From Corynebacterium tuberculostearicum (GTDB lineage: Bacteria; Actinomycetota; Actinomycetes; Mycobacteriales; Mycobacteriaceae), in contig NZ_CP073096.1 of NCBI RefSeq assembly GCF_030503735.1, forward strand, positions 1,860,001 through 1,924,000: DNA of 64,000 nt. Direction: 5' to 3'. Every line of letters starts with the position of its first letter. The first letter of the stretch is position 1. Below are positions 33,948 through 42,952 of the stretch, in pieces. The notes below the pieces were generated by a model. It searched no databases. It saw only the letters and a program-made list of their open reading frames with translations, and was not told the DNA's origin. The position numbers and the translations under genes were made by a program.

Positions 33948-36218
33948 TTAGAGGGAATCGCGCACCTCATCGCGAGCCAACACCATATTGCGCAGGGAGG
34001 CCTCGGTCTCCTCGTAGCCGCGGGTCTTCAGGCCACAGTCCGGGTTAACCCACAAGCGCTCGACCGGCACGTGCTTGAGCGCGGCGCGGATGAGCTCGGC
34101 CATCTCCGCTACGGAGGGCACACGTGGAGAGTGGATATCGTAGATGCCTGGGCCGATCTCGGAGTGGAAGGTCTCGTCGATATCCTCCAGTAGTTCCATG
34201 CGGGAGCGGGCAGCCTCAATGGAGGTGACATCGGCATCCAGGCCGGCAACGGCATCGATGATCTGACCGAACTCGGAGTAGCACAGGTGAGTGTGAATCT
34301 GAGTGGTCGGCTTGGCATCGAGCGCTACGAGACGGAAGGAGCGCACGGCCCAGTCCAGGTACGCCTTGCGGTCTTCCTCGCGCAGCGGCAACAGCTCGCG
34401 CAGGGCGGGCTCGTCGATCTGAATGATGTCGATGCCGGCCTCTTCCAGGTCATGCACCTCATCCGCCAAAGCGACGCCCAGCTGGTCTGCGGAGACGGAC
34501 TGGTGCACATCATCGCGCACGAAGGACCATGCCAGGATGGTCACCGGACCGGTGAGCATGCCCTTGACGTGGTGCTCCGAAAGCGACTGCGCGTACTTGG
34601 ACCACTCGGTGGTCATCGCAGCCGGGCGGGAGATGTCACCGACGACGATTGGCGGACGGGTGCAACGGGAACCGTAGGACTGGACCCAGCCGTTTTCGGT
34701 GGTTACGAAGCCATCGAGCAGCTCAGCAAAGTACTGGACCATGTCATTTCGCTCTGGCTCGCCGTGGACGAGGACGTCAAGGCCAAGGCGCTCCTGCAGC
34801 TCGATGACGGACTTGACCTCGTCCTTGAGAGCGGCGTTGTAGTCGGCGTCGGAAAGCTCGCCCTTGCGGTGCGCCGCACGCGCCTGGCGGATCTCCTTGG
34901 TCTGGGGGAAGGAGCCAATGGTGGTAGTCGGCAACTGCGGCAGGCCGAGTTCCTTCTGCGCCTCGTTGCGCTCGGCAAAGGCAGGCTCGCGCTTGACCTC
35001 GCCGTCCGGCAGCTTCTCGATGCGCGCCTTCACCGCCGAATTGTGAATACGCTCGGATTCGGCACGGGTGCGCAGCGCGCGGTCGTTGATGCTATACGCT
35101 TCCGGTGCCTCCAGCGGGCCCTGGGACAGGGCGACGACTTCCTTGACCTTCTCATTGGCGAAGGAGAACCAGGTGGCGACGTCGGCCGGCAGCTTGGTTT
35201 CTGCCTCCACGGTGTGCGGCACGTGCTGCAGGGATACGGAGGTTGATAGGGACAGGGAGTCGAGGCTGCCCTCTAGGTCCTCGTACTTGGAGCGCAGGTC
35301 GCGCAGGTTAGCGGCCCAGACATTGCGGCCGTCGATAAGCCCAGCAACCACGTGGGAATTCAGGTTCTTCACGCGCTCGAGGTAGCCCTCATCCAGTGCC
35401 AAGGTGCCCACGGAAAGATCCACTTGGACGGCTTCTGGCTTAAGCTCCGCCAAGACCTCGAGGCCCTTGCGGGCAGAACCGTACGGGGTGGTGAGGTAGA
35501 CCTGCGGGCGGTTGTCGGCACCCAGGATGGCCTCATAAGCGCGCTTGGTGTAGGCAGCCAGTTCCTCATCGTTGGCAATGGTCAGATCCGCCACCAAGGC
35601 GGGTTCGGCAAGCTGTACCCATTGGACACCGGACTTATCTAGCTCGGCAAGTACCTCCTGGTAGGCCTTGACGGCATCATCCAAGCGGTCGAGCGGAGAC
35701 TTGGTAGCACCCTCTGCCTGCTTGGACAAAGCCAGCAGGGTCACTGGGCCGACGAGGTACGGACGCACGGTGTGGCCGGCGGCGCGGGCCTCTTCTACCA
35801 GCTTGATAACGCGCTGCGGGTGCGCCTTGAAGTCCTGTTCATCGGCGATTTCCGGGACGATGTAGTGGTAGTTGGTATCGAACCACTTGGTCATCTCCAG
35901 CGGCGCAGTGTCCTTATTGCCGCGGGCCAGGGTGAACTCATCATCCAGGGTTTCGCCGGCCACGGCGCCGACGGTCAGTGCGGTTTCAAGTACTTGGTCG
36001 TAGTAGGCGACATCGGCAGGAATGGCGTAGTCCTCAGTGAGACCAAGATCGCGCAGGCGATTATAGGTATCCAAGCGGAGGGAATGGGCAGCGGACTCAA
36101 AGGTCTCGGCGTCGATGCGGCCGGCCCAGTAGGATTCCAGCGCGCGCTTTAGCTCACGGTTAGCGCCGACGCGGGGGTAGCCCTCAATCGTCGCCTTGGG
36201 GAAGTTAGTGTTAGTCAT
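33948..36218 (-). CDS. metE: Cobalamin-independent methionine synthase MetE
   Basis: A 756-residue enzyme that transfers methyl from 5-methyltetrahydrofolate polyglutamate to homocysteine. The two-barrel layout is complete. N-terminal half: NFPKATIEGYPRVGANRELK. C-terminal catalytic half: TTTIGSFPQT and Zn-ligand motifs HTHLCYSEF and VNPDCGLKTRGYEE. It overlaps metF by 8 bases and is translated after it, so the methyl donor and the transferase are made together. Confidence 0.97.
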   Translation of the reverse strand: MTNTNFPKATIEGYPRVGANRELKRALESYWAGRIDAETFESAAHSLRLDTYNRLRDLGLTEDYAIPADVAYYDQVLETALTVGAVAGETLDDEFTLARGNKDTAPLEMTKWFDTNYHYIVPEIADEQDFKAHPQRVIKLVEEARAAGHTVRPYLVGPVTLLALSKQAEGATKSPLDRLDDAVKAYQEVLAELDKSGVQWVQLAEPALVADLTIANDEELAAYTKRAYEAILGADNRPQVYLTTPYGSARKGLEVLAELKPEAVQVDLSVGTLALDEGYLERVKNLNSHVVAGLIDGRNVWAANLRDLRSKYEDLEGSLDSLSLSTSVSLQHVPHTVEAETKLPADVATWFSFANEKVKEVVALSQGPLEAPEAYSINDRALRTRAESERIHNSAVKARIEKLPDGEVKREPAFAERNEAQKELGLPQLPTTTIGSFPQTKEIRQARAAHRKGELSDADYNAALKDEVKSVIELQERLGLDVLVHGEPERNDMVQYFAELLDGFVTTENGWVQSYGSRCTRPPIVVGDISRPAAMTTEWSKYAQSLSEHHVKGMLTGPVTILAWSFVRDDVHQSVSADQLGVALADEVHDLEEAGIDIIQIDEPALRELLPLREEDRKAYLDWAVRSFRLVALDAKPTTQIHTHLCYSEFGQIIDAVAGLDADVTSIEAARSRMELLEDIDETFHSEIGPGIYDIHSPRVPSVAEMAELIRAALKHVPVERLWVNPDCGLKTRGYEETEASLRNMVLARDEVRDSL

Positions 36219-37137
36219 TGTCTACTCCGATTCGAGATAACAGGTCTTGTGTAATGTCCGGATTGTTGTGGGTATAGATATGGAGGCCTTCCGCGCCGCC
36301 GGCCACAATGGTGCGGGCCAATTGGGCAGTAATCTCCATGCCGATTTCGTATTCCTCTTCTGGGGTTGTCGCTGCCGCGAGCTGAGTGCGCACCCTTTCG
36401 GGTACGGTCAGCCCGGACAGCTGCCCCATTCGTTCCAACCGGCGCAGGCTGGTCATGGGCATAATCCCGGGAATGAGGGGGATTTTTACCCCGGCCAATT
36501 TCGCCCTTTGGGCGAAGCGGAGGAAATCCTCGGCGTCAAAGAAGAGCTGGGTGATGGCGAAGTCCGCGCCGAGACGCTGCTTATTGAGCAGCACGTCGAA
36601 GTCCTCGTCTTCATTCTTGGATTCTGCGTGGCCGCTGGGGTAGCAGGCCACGCTCACCGCTAGCCGGCCGGCGGCAAAGCGTGCCGCTTGGTGGCTTTCT
36701 AGCTCGCGGATGAGTCGAATCAGCTCATCAGCATGCTGCAGGTAGTGTTCTGGCATGCCCCCTTCTGGGAGATCGCCGCGCAAGGCCAGTAGGCCACGAA
36801 CACCGGCGTCTACCAAGCGATTGATCCACTCGATGAGCTCTTCGCGCGAGCCGGCCGTGCAGGCTAAGTGCGCCAGCGGGCGCATGGAGGTGTTCTGCGA
36901 GATCTTCTCAATAAAGGCCGCGGTCCCCTCTAGCCAGCCGGAGCGTTGGGAGCTAGTCACCGCGATGTAATCGGGATGGTAGCTTTCTAAGACTTCTAGC
37001 AGGCGGTCGATCTTGGCGGCATCGGCGTCGTGGCGCGGTGGGATTACCTCGAAGGAAAGGGCAAGGCGCTCGGGCGCATCTGCTTCCTCTTCGCTTTCAT
37101 AATCCAAGGGCGCGGAAGCCGAAAGTCGCGGACTCAT
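36211..37137 (-). CDS. metF: 5,10-Methylenetetrahydrofolate reductase MetF
   Basis: A 308-residue flavoenzyme making the 5-methyl-THF used by MetE. The barrel has the N-terminal LSFEVIPPR, HLACTAGSREEL, LALRGDLPEG (Asp near FAD), and ITQLFFDAEDFLRF. The ATG at 37137 has a perfect AAAGGAGGTGA ribosome site; the longer frame to 37368 is rejected. I found no classical McbR operator (TAGAC-N6-GTCTA) in the 284-base upstream gap. Confidence 0.94.
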   Translation of the reverse strand: MSPRLSASAPLDYESEEEADAPERLALSFEVIPPRHDADAAKIDRLLEVLESYHPDYIAVTSSQRSGWLEGTAAFIEKISQNTSMRPLAHLACTAGSREELIEWINRLVDAGVRGLLALRGDLPEGGMPEHYLQHADELIRLIRELESHQAARFAAGRLAVSVACYPSGHAESKNEDEDFDVLLNKQRLGADFAITQLFFDAEDFLRFAQRAKLAGVKIPLIPGIMPMTSLRRLERMGQLSGLTVPERVRTQLAAATTPEEEYEIGMEITAQLARTIVAGGAEGLHIYTHNNPDITQDLLSRIGVDND

Positions 37138-37421
37138 GGTCACCTCCTTTGCTGGTCGTCGTTGGTGCGTTGAGAAAAAACGTACCAAGCTGTTCAGTTT
37201 GTGCGATAGCGATTGTTCAATGGTGATACCATTACAAGCCCGCAAACTGCGAGGTTGGCGAAAAATCGGCTGAATAATAATCACAGGTTCTGAACCAAGC
37301 GGTCTATTTCTAACCTGTTCCCCCAGCACGCCACCGCGCTCACGGTGGTACACCACCCAACACGTCACTATGCTGGGTGAAAGCGAATTGATAAATCTGA
37401 ATTAAGGAGTGTTCCGCCCCC

Positions 37422-38174
37422 ATGAACCCCACCACGCTGAACGTGGCCTTCAAGACCGCATCAAACCTGTGGAGCCAGTTCAATAACTACCGCGAGGAAA
37501 AGTCGCGCGAAGCCTATACCGCCCTAGAAGAAGCTGCGCAGAAGATGGACGAGCGCGATAACAGCAACTTCGCTGAACCCCGCCGCCAGGCAGGCGCCGT
37601 CACCCGCGCCGCACACTCCCGCCTCGAGCGCGCCCTAGAAGAATTCAACGATTACCGCGAGGACGCTACCGAGCGCCTGAACGATGCCAAGGAAGAGGCA
37701 ACCAAGAAGGCAAAGAAAGCCCGCAAGCAGGCAAAAAAGGATTCCCAGAAGGCACAGAAGAACCTCAAGAAGAAATCCGCCAAGGTAGCCAAGAAGCAGA
37801 AGAAGAATAAGAAGTCCTCTAAGGGCTGGATCTTCGCCGGCATCATCGCCCTATTGTCCGCTGCGGCCGGTGCCGCCTATTACTGGCTGCGCTCCAACGA
37901 CAAGCCTTCCCAGACCCCGCCGCGCGTGGATGACTTCCAGTCCGGATCCCACACCGCTCCGGAGTCCACCTTGGTCTACACTTCCGCCAGCGAGAATGAT
38001 GCCAAGTCCGACCTCGTCGAGGAAGGCGCTGTACGCGATGAGGAGCTCCTCGGTTCTATCGACGAACAGCTGGCCAAGCACCGCGAGGAAGAAGCAGCTC
38101 AGCCGGCCGATACCACCCGCATTACCGATGACCACCAAAACGAAGGCAAGCACCGCCTGCAGACCGACGAATAA
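37422..38174 (+). CDS. Lys-rich coiled-coil membrane protein, unknown
   Basis: 250 residues: a charged, helical N-terminal half with a very Lys/Ala-rich stretch (about 85-132), one membrane helix (about 133-155), then an acidic tail outside or inside. No catalytic motif. The Lys-rich helix next to the membrane suggests nucleic-acid, phospholipid or polyphosphate contact, but that is conjecture. The ATG follows AAGGAG at 12 bases. No recognised family. Confidence 0.7.
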   Translation: MNPTTLNVAFKTASNLWSQFNNYREEKSREAYTALEEAAQKMDERDNSNFAEPRRQAGAVTRAAHSRLERALEEFNDYREDATERLNDAKEEATKKAKKARKQAKKDSQKAQKNLKKKSAKVAKKQKKNKKSSKGWIFAGIIALLSAAAGAAYYWLRSNDKPSQTPPRVDDFQSGSHTAPESTLVYTSASENDAKSDLVEEGAVRDEELLGSIDEQLAKHREEEAAQPADTTRITDDHQNEGKHRLQTDE

Positions 38175-38295
38175 ATACGCTTACCACCCCGCCGTGGGGG
38201 TACGTGTAGCGTTGTCTAGATCTCATTGCTTTGCCTAAACAAAAATCTCTTGATTGAATTCCCACATTAGGGATCTTTCTACAAGGAGATGAAAA

Positions 38296-38499
38296 ATGAG
38301 CTTTGAGTCTCTTACCGTCAAGCTCAAAGACGGCGCAACGTATTACTTCCCGGCGGGTGCGGTGTCCAAAGACCCTTCCTCTCGCGTGGACAACCTGCGC
38401 TATGCCATCGACAACGGAACCACTTTCCGCTCCGTGGACGAGGCCGGCATCGAGCGCGAGTTTAACGGTCATGACGTCCGCAATTACCACCTAGCCTAA
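38296..38499 (+). CDS. Small conserved-looking protein, unknown (67 aa)
   Basis: 67 residues with the pattern of a small beta-rich domain (SLTVKLKDGATYYFPAG...). AAGGAG lies before the ATG at a good distance and a strong terminator follows, so it is a real monocistronic gene. No family recognised. Confidence 0.7.
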   Translation: MSFESLTVKLKDGATYYFPAGAVSKDPSSRVDNLRYAIDNGTTFRSVDEAGIEREFNGHDVRNYHLA

Positions 38500-38510
38500 G
38501 CGATAGCGGT

Positions 38511-38552
38511 ATCCCTTCCCGCAGGTCACTGGCCTGTGCGGAGGGGATTTTC
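38511..38552 (+). terminator. Terminator after the 67-aa gene
   Basis: ATCCCTTCCCGCAGG pairs with CCTGTGCGGAGGGGAT and runs into TTTT. Confidence 0.8.
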
Positions 38553-38580
38553 GCATGCTTGCCCCATGCTTGAGTTCAGA

Positions 38581-40276
38581 GGGTCGTTGCAACACTTTCC
38601 CTTAGGAGGGTGTTGTTGTGTCTGGGGTTGTTGGCCCGTTTCATTCGTTGTCTGAATCGGATCGTCGTGGCTTAGTTGCCTTGGTTGGCAGTGGGCGTAG
38701 TGTCCGTTCGGCGGCTGGTGAGCTTGGCTGTCATTACGGGCATGCTTTGAATTTTTGCCATGCCTTTGGATTGCCAGTCGTGTATAAAGCCAAACGAGTT
38801 GATCGCCGCGGCAGCCAGGCTGTCCAGCTTGTAGAGCTAGTCCGAAGCGGACTGTCGGTACGCCAAGCTGCTAAAAGATGTGGGATGCATCTTACCGCTG
38901 CGTATGCCGTAGCTACGGAAGCTGGGTGCCATATCCGGTTAAGTCAGTATGCTCGGAAAGTCCGCCAGACGCAGTTAAGAGTGGAATACCTGCGCCTTCG
39001 GCTGGCGAGCCTGCCTGGTGGTGATGCTGGCACGGCAGTAGGAATTGATCGTCGACTGCGTTTAGATTTCGAAAAAGGACTCACCAAATCCCAGGGTCGA
39101 CGAGAAGAGTTCATACCCGTCGGCGAAGACGCCAGCACGTATAACAGACTTATGAAAGCGCTGCACCAACGCCATGATGTCATCGAATCCGGAAGGCTTG
39201 CCCCTCCCGCCTTACCTAGCGGGGTAGATCCGTATAAACGCATCAGCAATCGCTACATTTGCTTCGAAGAACGCGTCATTATCGCCGATCTTCTCCGCGA
39301 AGATGTGCCACTGCGTGAGATTGGGCGCCGTTTAGGGCGTAGTGCATCGTCAATTCAGCGTGAAGTGCGCAGAAACCACAGTGCTGAAGGCCCGTATCGT
39401 GCGGAAACAGCCCAGTTAAAGGCCTGTGCGCGGAGATTGCGGCCGAAAATACCGAAACTACTAGCCAACAAAAGGCTATGGGACTATGTATGCGCACAAT
39501 TGCGGGCACAATGGTCACCTGAGGAGATTTCTAATCGCCTGCCCATCGACTACCCCACTGATAAGGACATGCGCATTAGTCACGAAACGATTTATGACGC
39601 CTTTTACCTGCAGGCCAAAGGAAGACTCAAAGACCTTGGCTTGGACTTGCCGACCGGTAGAAAGAAACGCAAGAAACGCCAATCACGCACCACCACAGCT
39701 TCCCAGCAACGCTTCGTCGACGACATGATCCTCATAGACGACCGGCCAGATGAGGTAAGTGAACGTATTTTGCCAGGCCACTGGGAAGGCGACCTCATCC
39801 TCGGTAAAAACAACCAATCAGCGGTAATCACGCTAGTAGAACGCGTTAGCCGATTTGTTGTCCTTGGCCACTTACCGGGAAGGCATACCAGCAAAGAAGT
39901 ATTCACAGCCCTGCACAAGGCAGTTGCAGGAATCGATAAAGCTATCTGGTCATCAATTACCTGGGACCAAGGAAGCGAAATGGCTGGCCATAAAGCCTTT
40001 ACCATGGCTACTGACATTCCCATCTACTTCTGCCATCCAGGATCGCCATGGGAACGCGGCAGCAACGAAAACACCAACGGCAGGCTGAGAAGAAACCTTC
40101 CTAAAAACAGCGACCTGTCCATCTACAGTGCCGAGGACTTGGAGATGATCGCCAACATTCACAACCACAAACCACGCAAAGCACTCAACTGGCGCACCCC
40201 AGCCGAAGTCATGACCAACGCCCTCACACAAACCGGTAGCATCAAACCAAACTAACCATCATCGTTGCAACGACCC
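38581..40276. mobile_element. IS30-family insertion sequence
   Basis: The element is bounded by inverted repeats GGGTCGTTGCAAC (38581) and GTTGCAACGACCC (40264-40276), 1696 bp in all, with one transposase filling it. I cannot define a target duplication with certainty. It sits between the 67-aa gene terminator and a GNAT gene, disrupting neither. Confidence 0.85.
38618..40255 (+). CDS. IS30-family transposase (long form)
   Basis: A 545-residue transposase. An N-terminal extension of ~190 residues contains two helix-turn-helix-like units (SVRSAAGELGCHYGHAL and SVRQAAKRCGMHLTAAYAVA). The usual IS30 body follows: helix-turn-helix (PLREIGRRLGRSASSIQREV) and the DDE core GHWEGDLILG, ITWDQGSEM and NENTNGRLRRNLPK. 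Typical IS30 transposases are 320-390 residues, so this is an extended member. The motifs are intact. Confidence 0.92.
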   Translation: MSGVVGPFHSLSESDRRGLVALVGSGRSVRSAAGELGCHYGHALNFCHAFGLPVVYKAKRVDRRGSQAVQLVELVRSGLSVRQAAKRCGMHLTAAYAVATEAGCHIRLSQYARKVRQTQLRVEYLRLRLASLPGGDAGTAVGIDRRLRLDFEKGLTKSQGRREEFIPVGEDASTYNRLMKALHQRHDVIESGRLAPPALPSGVDPYKRISNRYICFEERVIIADLLREDVPLREIGRRLGRSASSIQREVRRNHSAEGPYRAETAQLKACARRLRPKIPKLLANKRLWDYVCAQLRAQWSPEEISNRLPIDYPTDKDMRISHETIYDAFYLQAKGRLKDLGLDLPTGRKKRKKRQSRTTTASQQRFVDDMILIDDRPDEVSERILPGHWEGDLILGKNNQSAVITLVERVSRFVVLGHLPGRHTSKEVFTALHKAVAGIDKAIWSSITWDQGSEMAGHKAFTMATDIPIYFCHPGSPWERGSNENTNGRLRRNLPKNSDLSIYSAEDLEMIANIHNHKPRKALNWRTPAEVMTNALTQTGSIKPN

Positions 40277-40320
40277 CTAGAATCCAAGATGTTGCAAAAC
40301 CGCCGTCTATCGTGGATTCC

Positions 40321-40791
40321 ATGGAAATTCACGCAACCCAAGAATCTGACCGCACCTATCTCGCCCGACTCAACTTCCTCACCGATACTTTCGGCGACGA
40401 GCACGGCGAGCTTTCCCCCGATTTTGCCGATGATTTTGCCTTCTACGTGGAAAATTGGGAGCCCAATCAGGGCGGCTTCATCGCATGGGAGGAGCTCGTC
40501 CCGGCCGGCGGCGTGTGGCTCAATTGGGGCACGGAGGACAATCACGGCTTTGGCTTTGTCGAGCCCGCCATTCCAGAACTCGCTATCGCCGTCGAGGCTC
40601 GCTATAAGGGCCAAGGCATTGGCACCGCGCTTATCGACGCCGCCATTTCCCTCGCCCAGACCCTGCGCGCCCCCGGCATCTCGCTAGCCGTCCACCCCGA
40701 TAATCCCCGCGCCAAGGGTCTCTATGAGCACCTCGGATTCGAGCATGTAGGCAGCCACGCGGGTCACTTTGTGATGGTCAAGCGCTTCTAA
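40321..40791 (+). CDS. GNAT-family N-acetyltransferase
   Basis: 156 residues from ATG 40321 (a GTG at 40312 is also possible). The acetyl-CoA motif A is seen in LAIAVEARYKGQGIGTALIDAAI, given here in part, with the pyrophosphate loop YKGQGIGTA. The motif B region is SLAVHPDNPRAKGLYEHLGFE. The substrate is unknown. Its end overlaps the convergent small gene by four bases. The IS30 end lies 44 bases upstream and may have displaced the native promoter. Confidence 0.85.
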   Translation: MEIHATQESDRTYLARLNFLTDTFGDEHGELSPDFADDFAFYVENWEPNQGGFIAWEELVPAGGVWLNWGTEDNHGFGFVEPAIPELAIAVEARYKGQGIGTALIDAAISLAQTLRAPGISLAVHPDNPRAKGLYEHLGFEHVGSHAGHFVMVKRF

Positions 40792-41036
40792 AGCGAACGC
40801 AGGCCGGCGTGAGTTACATAAATGGGCTCGTTATCCACGGCCGTCTTAAACTCCTCGGTCAGTCCTGCCATAACCGCCTCGCGCGCCTCTTCGCGGGTGC
40901 CGTGAAAACTCATTACCTCACCATCCACTGCGGCCTCGCCGCGCTTGCGCACCACCACAAATTCCGCGCCCTCCGGCGCTTCGACTTCCCTATCGGCGGA
41001 GGTGAATGGATCGCTGTAGCGAGCGGTGGCGGTCAT
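40788..41036 (-). CDS. Small soluble protein, unknown (82 aa)
   Basis: 82 residues, acidic, no membrane segment or metal motif. AGGAG stands 6 bases before the ATG. It reads as a compact beta-alpha domain (GAEFVVVRKRGEAAVDGEVM). No family recognised. Confidence 0.65.
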   Translation of the reverse strand: MTATARYSDPFTSADREVEAPEGAEFVVVRKRGEAAVDGEVMSFHGTREEAREAVMAGLTEEFKTAVDNEPIYVTHAGLRSL

Positions 41037-41150
41037 GGTCAGTCTCCTGGTGGTATCACGGGACAGTAATGATTCCCCATTTACTGTACTGAAAGTTTCT
41101 CCTCGCCACCTTGCACCATCTGCCCGACCTTCTGCGGATCAGGACTTCTG

Positions 41151-41200
41151 TCCATCTAAACCAGCAAACCCGTCGACGAAAAGCAGGCTTCAGATGGACA
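41151..41200. repeat. Imperfect hairpin repeat beside tRNA-Ala, copy 1
   Basis: GTCCATCT (41151-41158) and AGATGGAC (41193-41200) flank a loop containing GTCGACG. The same unit recurs at 43915-43964, each beside a tRNA-Ala gene. Confidence 0.6.
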
Positions 41201-41239
41201 AAAGTCGCGAAATCGACGTCTACCCACCCATGGCGTCGA

Positions 41240-41276
41240 AGAAAGTCCGACTCCTCCGAAGAAGAAGCCGGACTTC
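41240..41276 (-). terminator. Terminator of tRNA-Ala copy 1
   Basis: On the minus strand GTCCGGCTTC...GAGTCGGAC forms a stem followed by TTTC, just after the tRNA. Confidence 0.6.
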
Positions 41277-41282
41277 ATGCTG

Positions 41283-41355
41283 TGGAGCATAGGAGAATCG
41301 AACTCCTGACCTTCTGCTTGCAAAGCAGATGCTCTACCAATTGAGCTAATGCCCC
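41283..41355 (-). tRNA. tRNA-Ala (TGC), copy 1
   Basis: 73 nt. The acceptor stem GGGGCAT pairs with ATGCTCC, with the identity element G3-U70. The anticodon loop is TTTGCAA (anticodon TGC), and the T-arm reads GTTCGATTC. CCA is not encoded. It is identical as far as I can see to the copy at 44075. Confidence 0.95.
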
Positions 41356-41522
41356 AGTGCCTAAGTACTTTACTACTGCAGCCGAAGTATCTACAAACCA
41401 CGCCACATCCTAACCACTCAAATCACTTTAGCCTCTTTAGGCATGTCCTATCACTTCTGTAACACGTAAGCGATAGGGTCATGGACACGTCTTGTCCACT
41501 TTCCCTTATCTTTAGGAAGAAT

Positions 41523-42386
41523 ATGCGCCGCCTCCTCACCTCCGCTCTCACCGTGCTCATCGCCACTGCCGTGCCGGCTGCCGCAAATGCTCAGTTGCCG
41601 CAAATCCCGCAACTGCCTGCGTCCTCCAGCTCGGATATTCAAGACGAAATCAACCACCGCATCGCAGACGCCCGCGCACAGGTTGAAGACTTTTCCTCCA
41701 AGGCCTTCCCCCAAAAGGCCTCTAAACAGAAAGCGCCTGCCCCAGCTCCGGAGAAAAAGCCAGAACCGCGCAACGATGGAGGCGTCGACTGTGTCAACTG
41801 CGTAGCTATCACCTACGATGATGGACCCGGCTCCGAGACCAACCGCCTGCTGGACAAGTTCAAGGCCAAGAACGCGCACGCAAGCTTCATGGTGCTCGCC
41901 CCCAATGCTGATCAGCACCCCGAGCTGCTCAAGCGCATGAAGGCCGAGGGACATACCATCGGCAACCACACTAAGAGCCACCGCCAGCTCAATACCCTGT
42001 CCTATGAGCAGGTATCCCAAGAACTCGATGCCGGAAATGCCGCCATTAGCAAGGCCACCGGCCAGGGTACGCGCTGGGTACGCCCGCCCTACGGCGCCAC
42101 CAATGCCACCGTGGATCAGGCAACCCGCGATAAGGGCGTCTCCCAAGCGCTCTGGGATGTCGACACCGTGGATTGGAAGGATCGCAACTCTGACCACGTC
42201 TGCTCCTCAGCCGTGCAGGGCGCCCACGCTGGTTCCATCGTCTTGATGCACGATATCCACCCCACCACCGTTGATGCCGCCGATTGCGTTATCGATGGCC
42301 TACGCGCCAAGGGCCTCGAACCTGTGAGCTTGGATCGCCTCCTGCGCACCCCTGTGCCAGGTAAGCGCTACTATGCTCGTGGTTAA
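41523..42386 (+). CDS. Secreted polysaccharide deacetylase (NodB domain)
   Basis: A 287-residue exported enzyme. A signal peptide (1-20, ending AANA) is followed by a Pro/Lys-rich linker and a NodB domain (about 95-280). Catalytic motifs: TYDDGPG (motif 1), HTKSH (motif 2, HxxxH metal ligands), RPPYGATN (motif 3), DVDTVDW (motif 4) and LMHDIH (motif 5). It probably deacetylates peptidoglycan or another wall glycan. I use ATG 41523 with AGGAAG. Its TAA overlaps the mpg start. Confidence 0.92.
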   Translation: MRRLLTSALTVLIATAVPAAANAQLPQIPQLPASSSSDIQDEINHRIADARAQVEDFSSKAFPQKASKQKAPAPAPEKKPEPRNDGGVDCVNCVAITYDDGPGSETNRLLDKFKAKNAHASFMVLAPNADQHPELLKRMKAEGHTIGNHTKSHRQLNTLSYEQVSQELDAGNAAISKATGQGTRWVRPPYGATNATVDQATRDKGVSQALWDVDTVDWKDRNSDHVCSSAVQGAHAGSIVLMHDIHPTTVDAADCVIDGLRAKGLEPVSLDRLLRTPVPGKRYYARG

Positions 42387-42934
42387 TGATTGATTTTGCC
42401 CTGACTGCCGACGCCGTCGCTCGCCAACTCCTCGGCTGCACCCTCACCCATGCCGGGGTTAGCATACGACTTACTGAGGTAGAGGCCTATCTCGGTGCCG
42501 AGGATTCCGCGGCACACACATTTAACGGCAAAACCCCCCGCAATGCGGCCATGTTCGGCCCGCCGGGTAGGTTCTACGTTTATATTTCTTACGGCATCCA
42601 TCGCAACGTCAATATCGTCTGCGCCCCTGAAGGCACTGGCCAGGGCTGCCTGCTGCGCGGCGGCGAGATTATCGATGGCGCTGATATCGCTTTCGCCCGC
42701 CGCGGCACCAGCGATTTCCATAATCTCGCCCGCGGACCAGGGAACCTCGGCAAAGCCCTCGGTTTTACGCTGGAAGACAACCACCAACCGATACAACTTG
42801 CCGAGCGGTCTTCCGAACCAGAATGGGTACGCGGCCCACGCATTGGAATCTCGAAAAACCAAGAAGCGGCCCTACGGTTTTGGATACCCTTCGATAAAAC
42901 CGTCTCGGGCCGCCGCGGCTATCCTAGAAAATAG
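42386..42934 (+). CDS. mpg: 3-Methyladenine DNA glycosylase (AAG/Mpg family)
   Basis: A 182-residue base-excision repair enzyme removing alkylated purines. Family motifs: RLTEVEAYLGAEDSAAHTFNGKTPRN (in part), GPPGRFYVYISYGIHRNVN with the active-site Tyr, and RGPGNLGKALG. Length is slightly short of the ~200-residue family norm but complete. It starts on the A of the upstream TAA, so it is coupled to the deacetylase gene. Confidence 0.93.
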   Translation: MIDFALTADAVARQLLGCTLTHAGVSIRLTEVEAYLGAEDSAAHTFNGKTPRNAAMFGPPGRFYVYISYGIHRNVNIVCAPEGTGQGCLLRGGEIIDGADIAFARRGTSDFHNLARGPGNLGKALGFTLEDNHQPIQLAERSSEPEWVRGPRIGISKNQEAALRFWIPFDKTVSGRRGYPRK

Positions 42935-42952
42935 ACCGACAGTGTTCGCTGC

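Noticed and set aside
36219..37368. Longest metF frame start at 37368
   Set aside because: A perfect Shine-Dalgarno precedes the ATG at 37137 and the extra residues are not MetF-like.
37138..37421. SAM or cobalamin riboswitch before metF
   Set aside because: No conserved S-box or B12-box elements and no terminator hairpin are seen.
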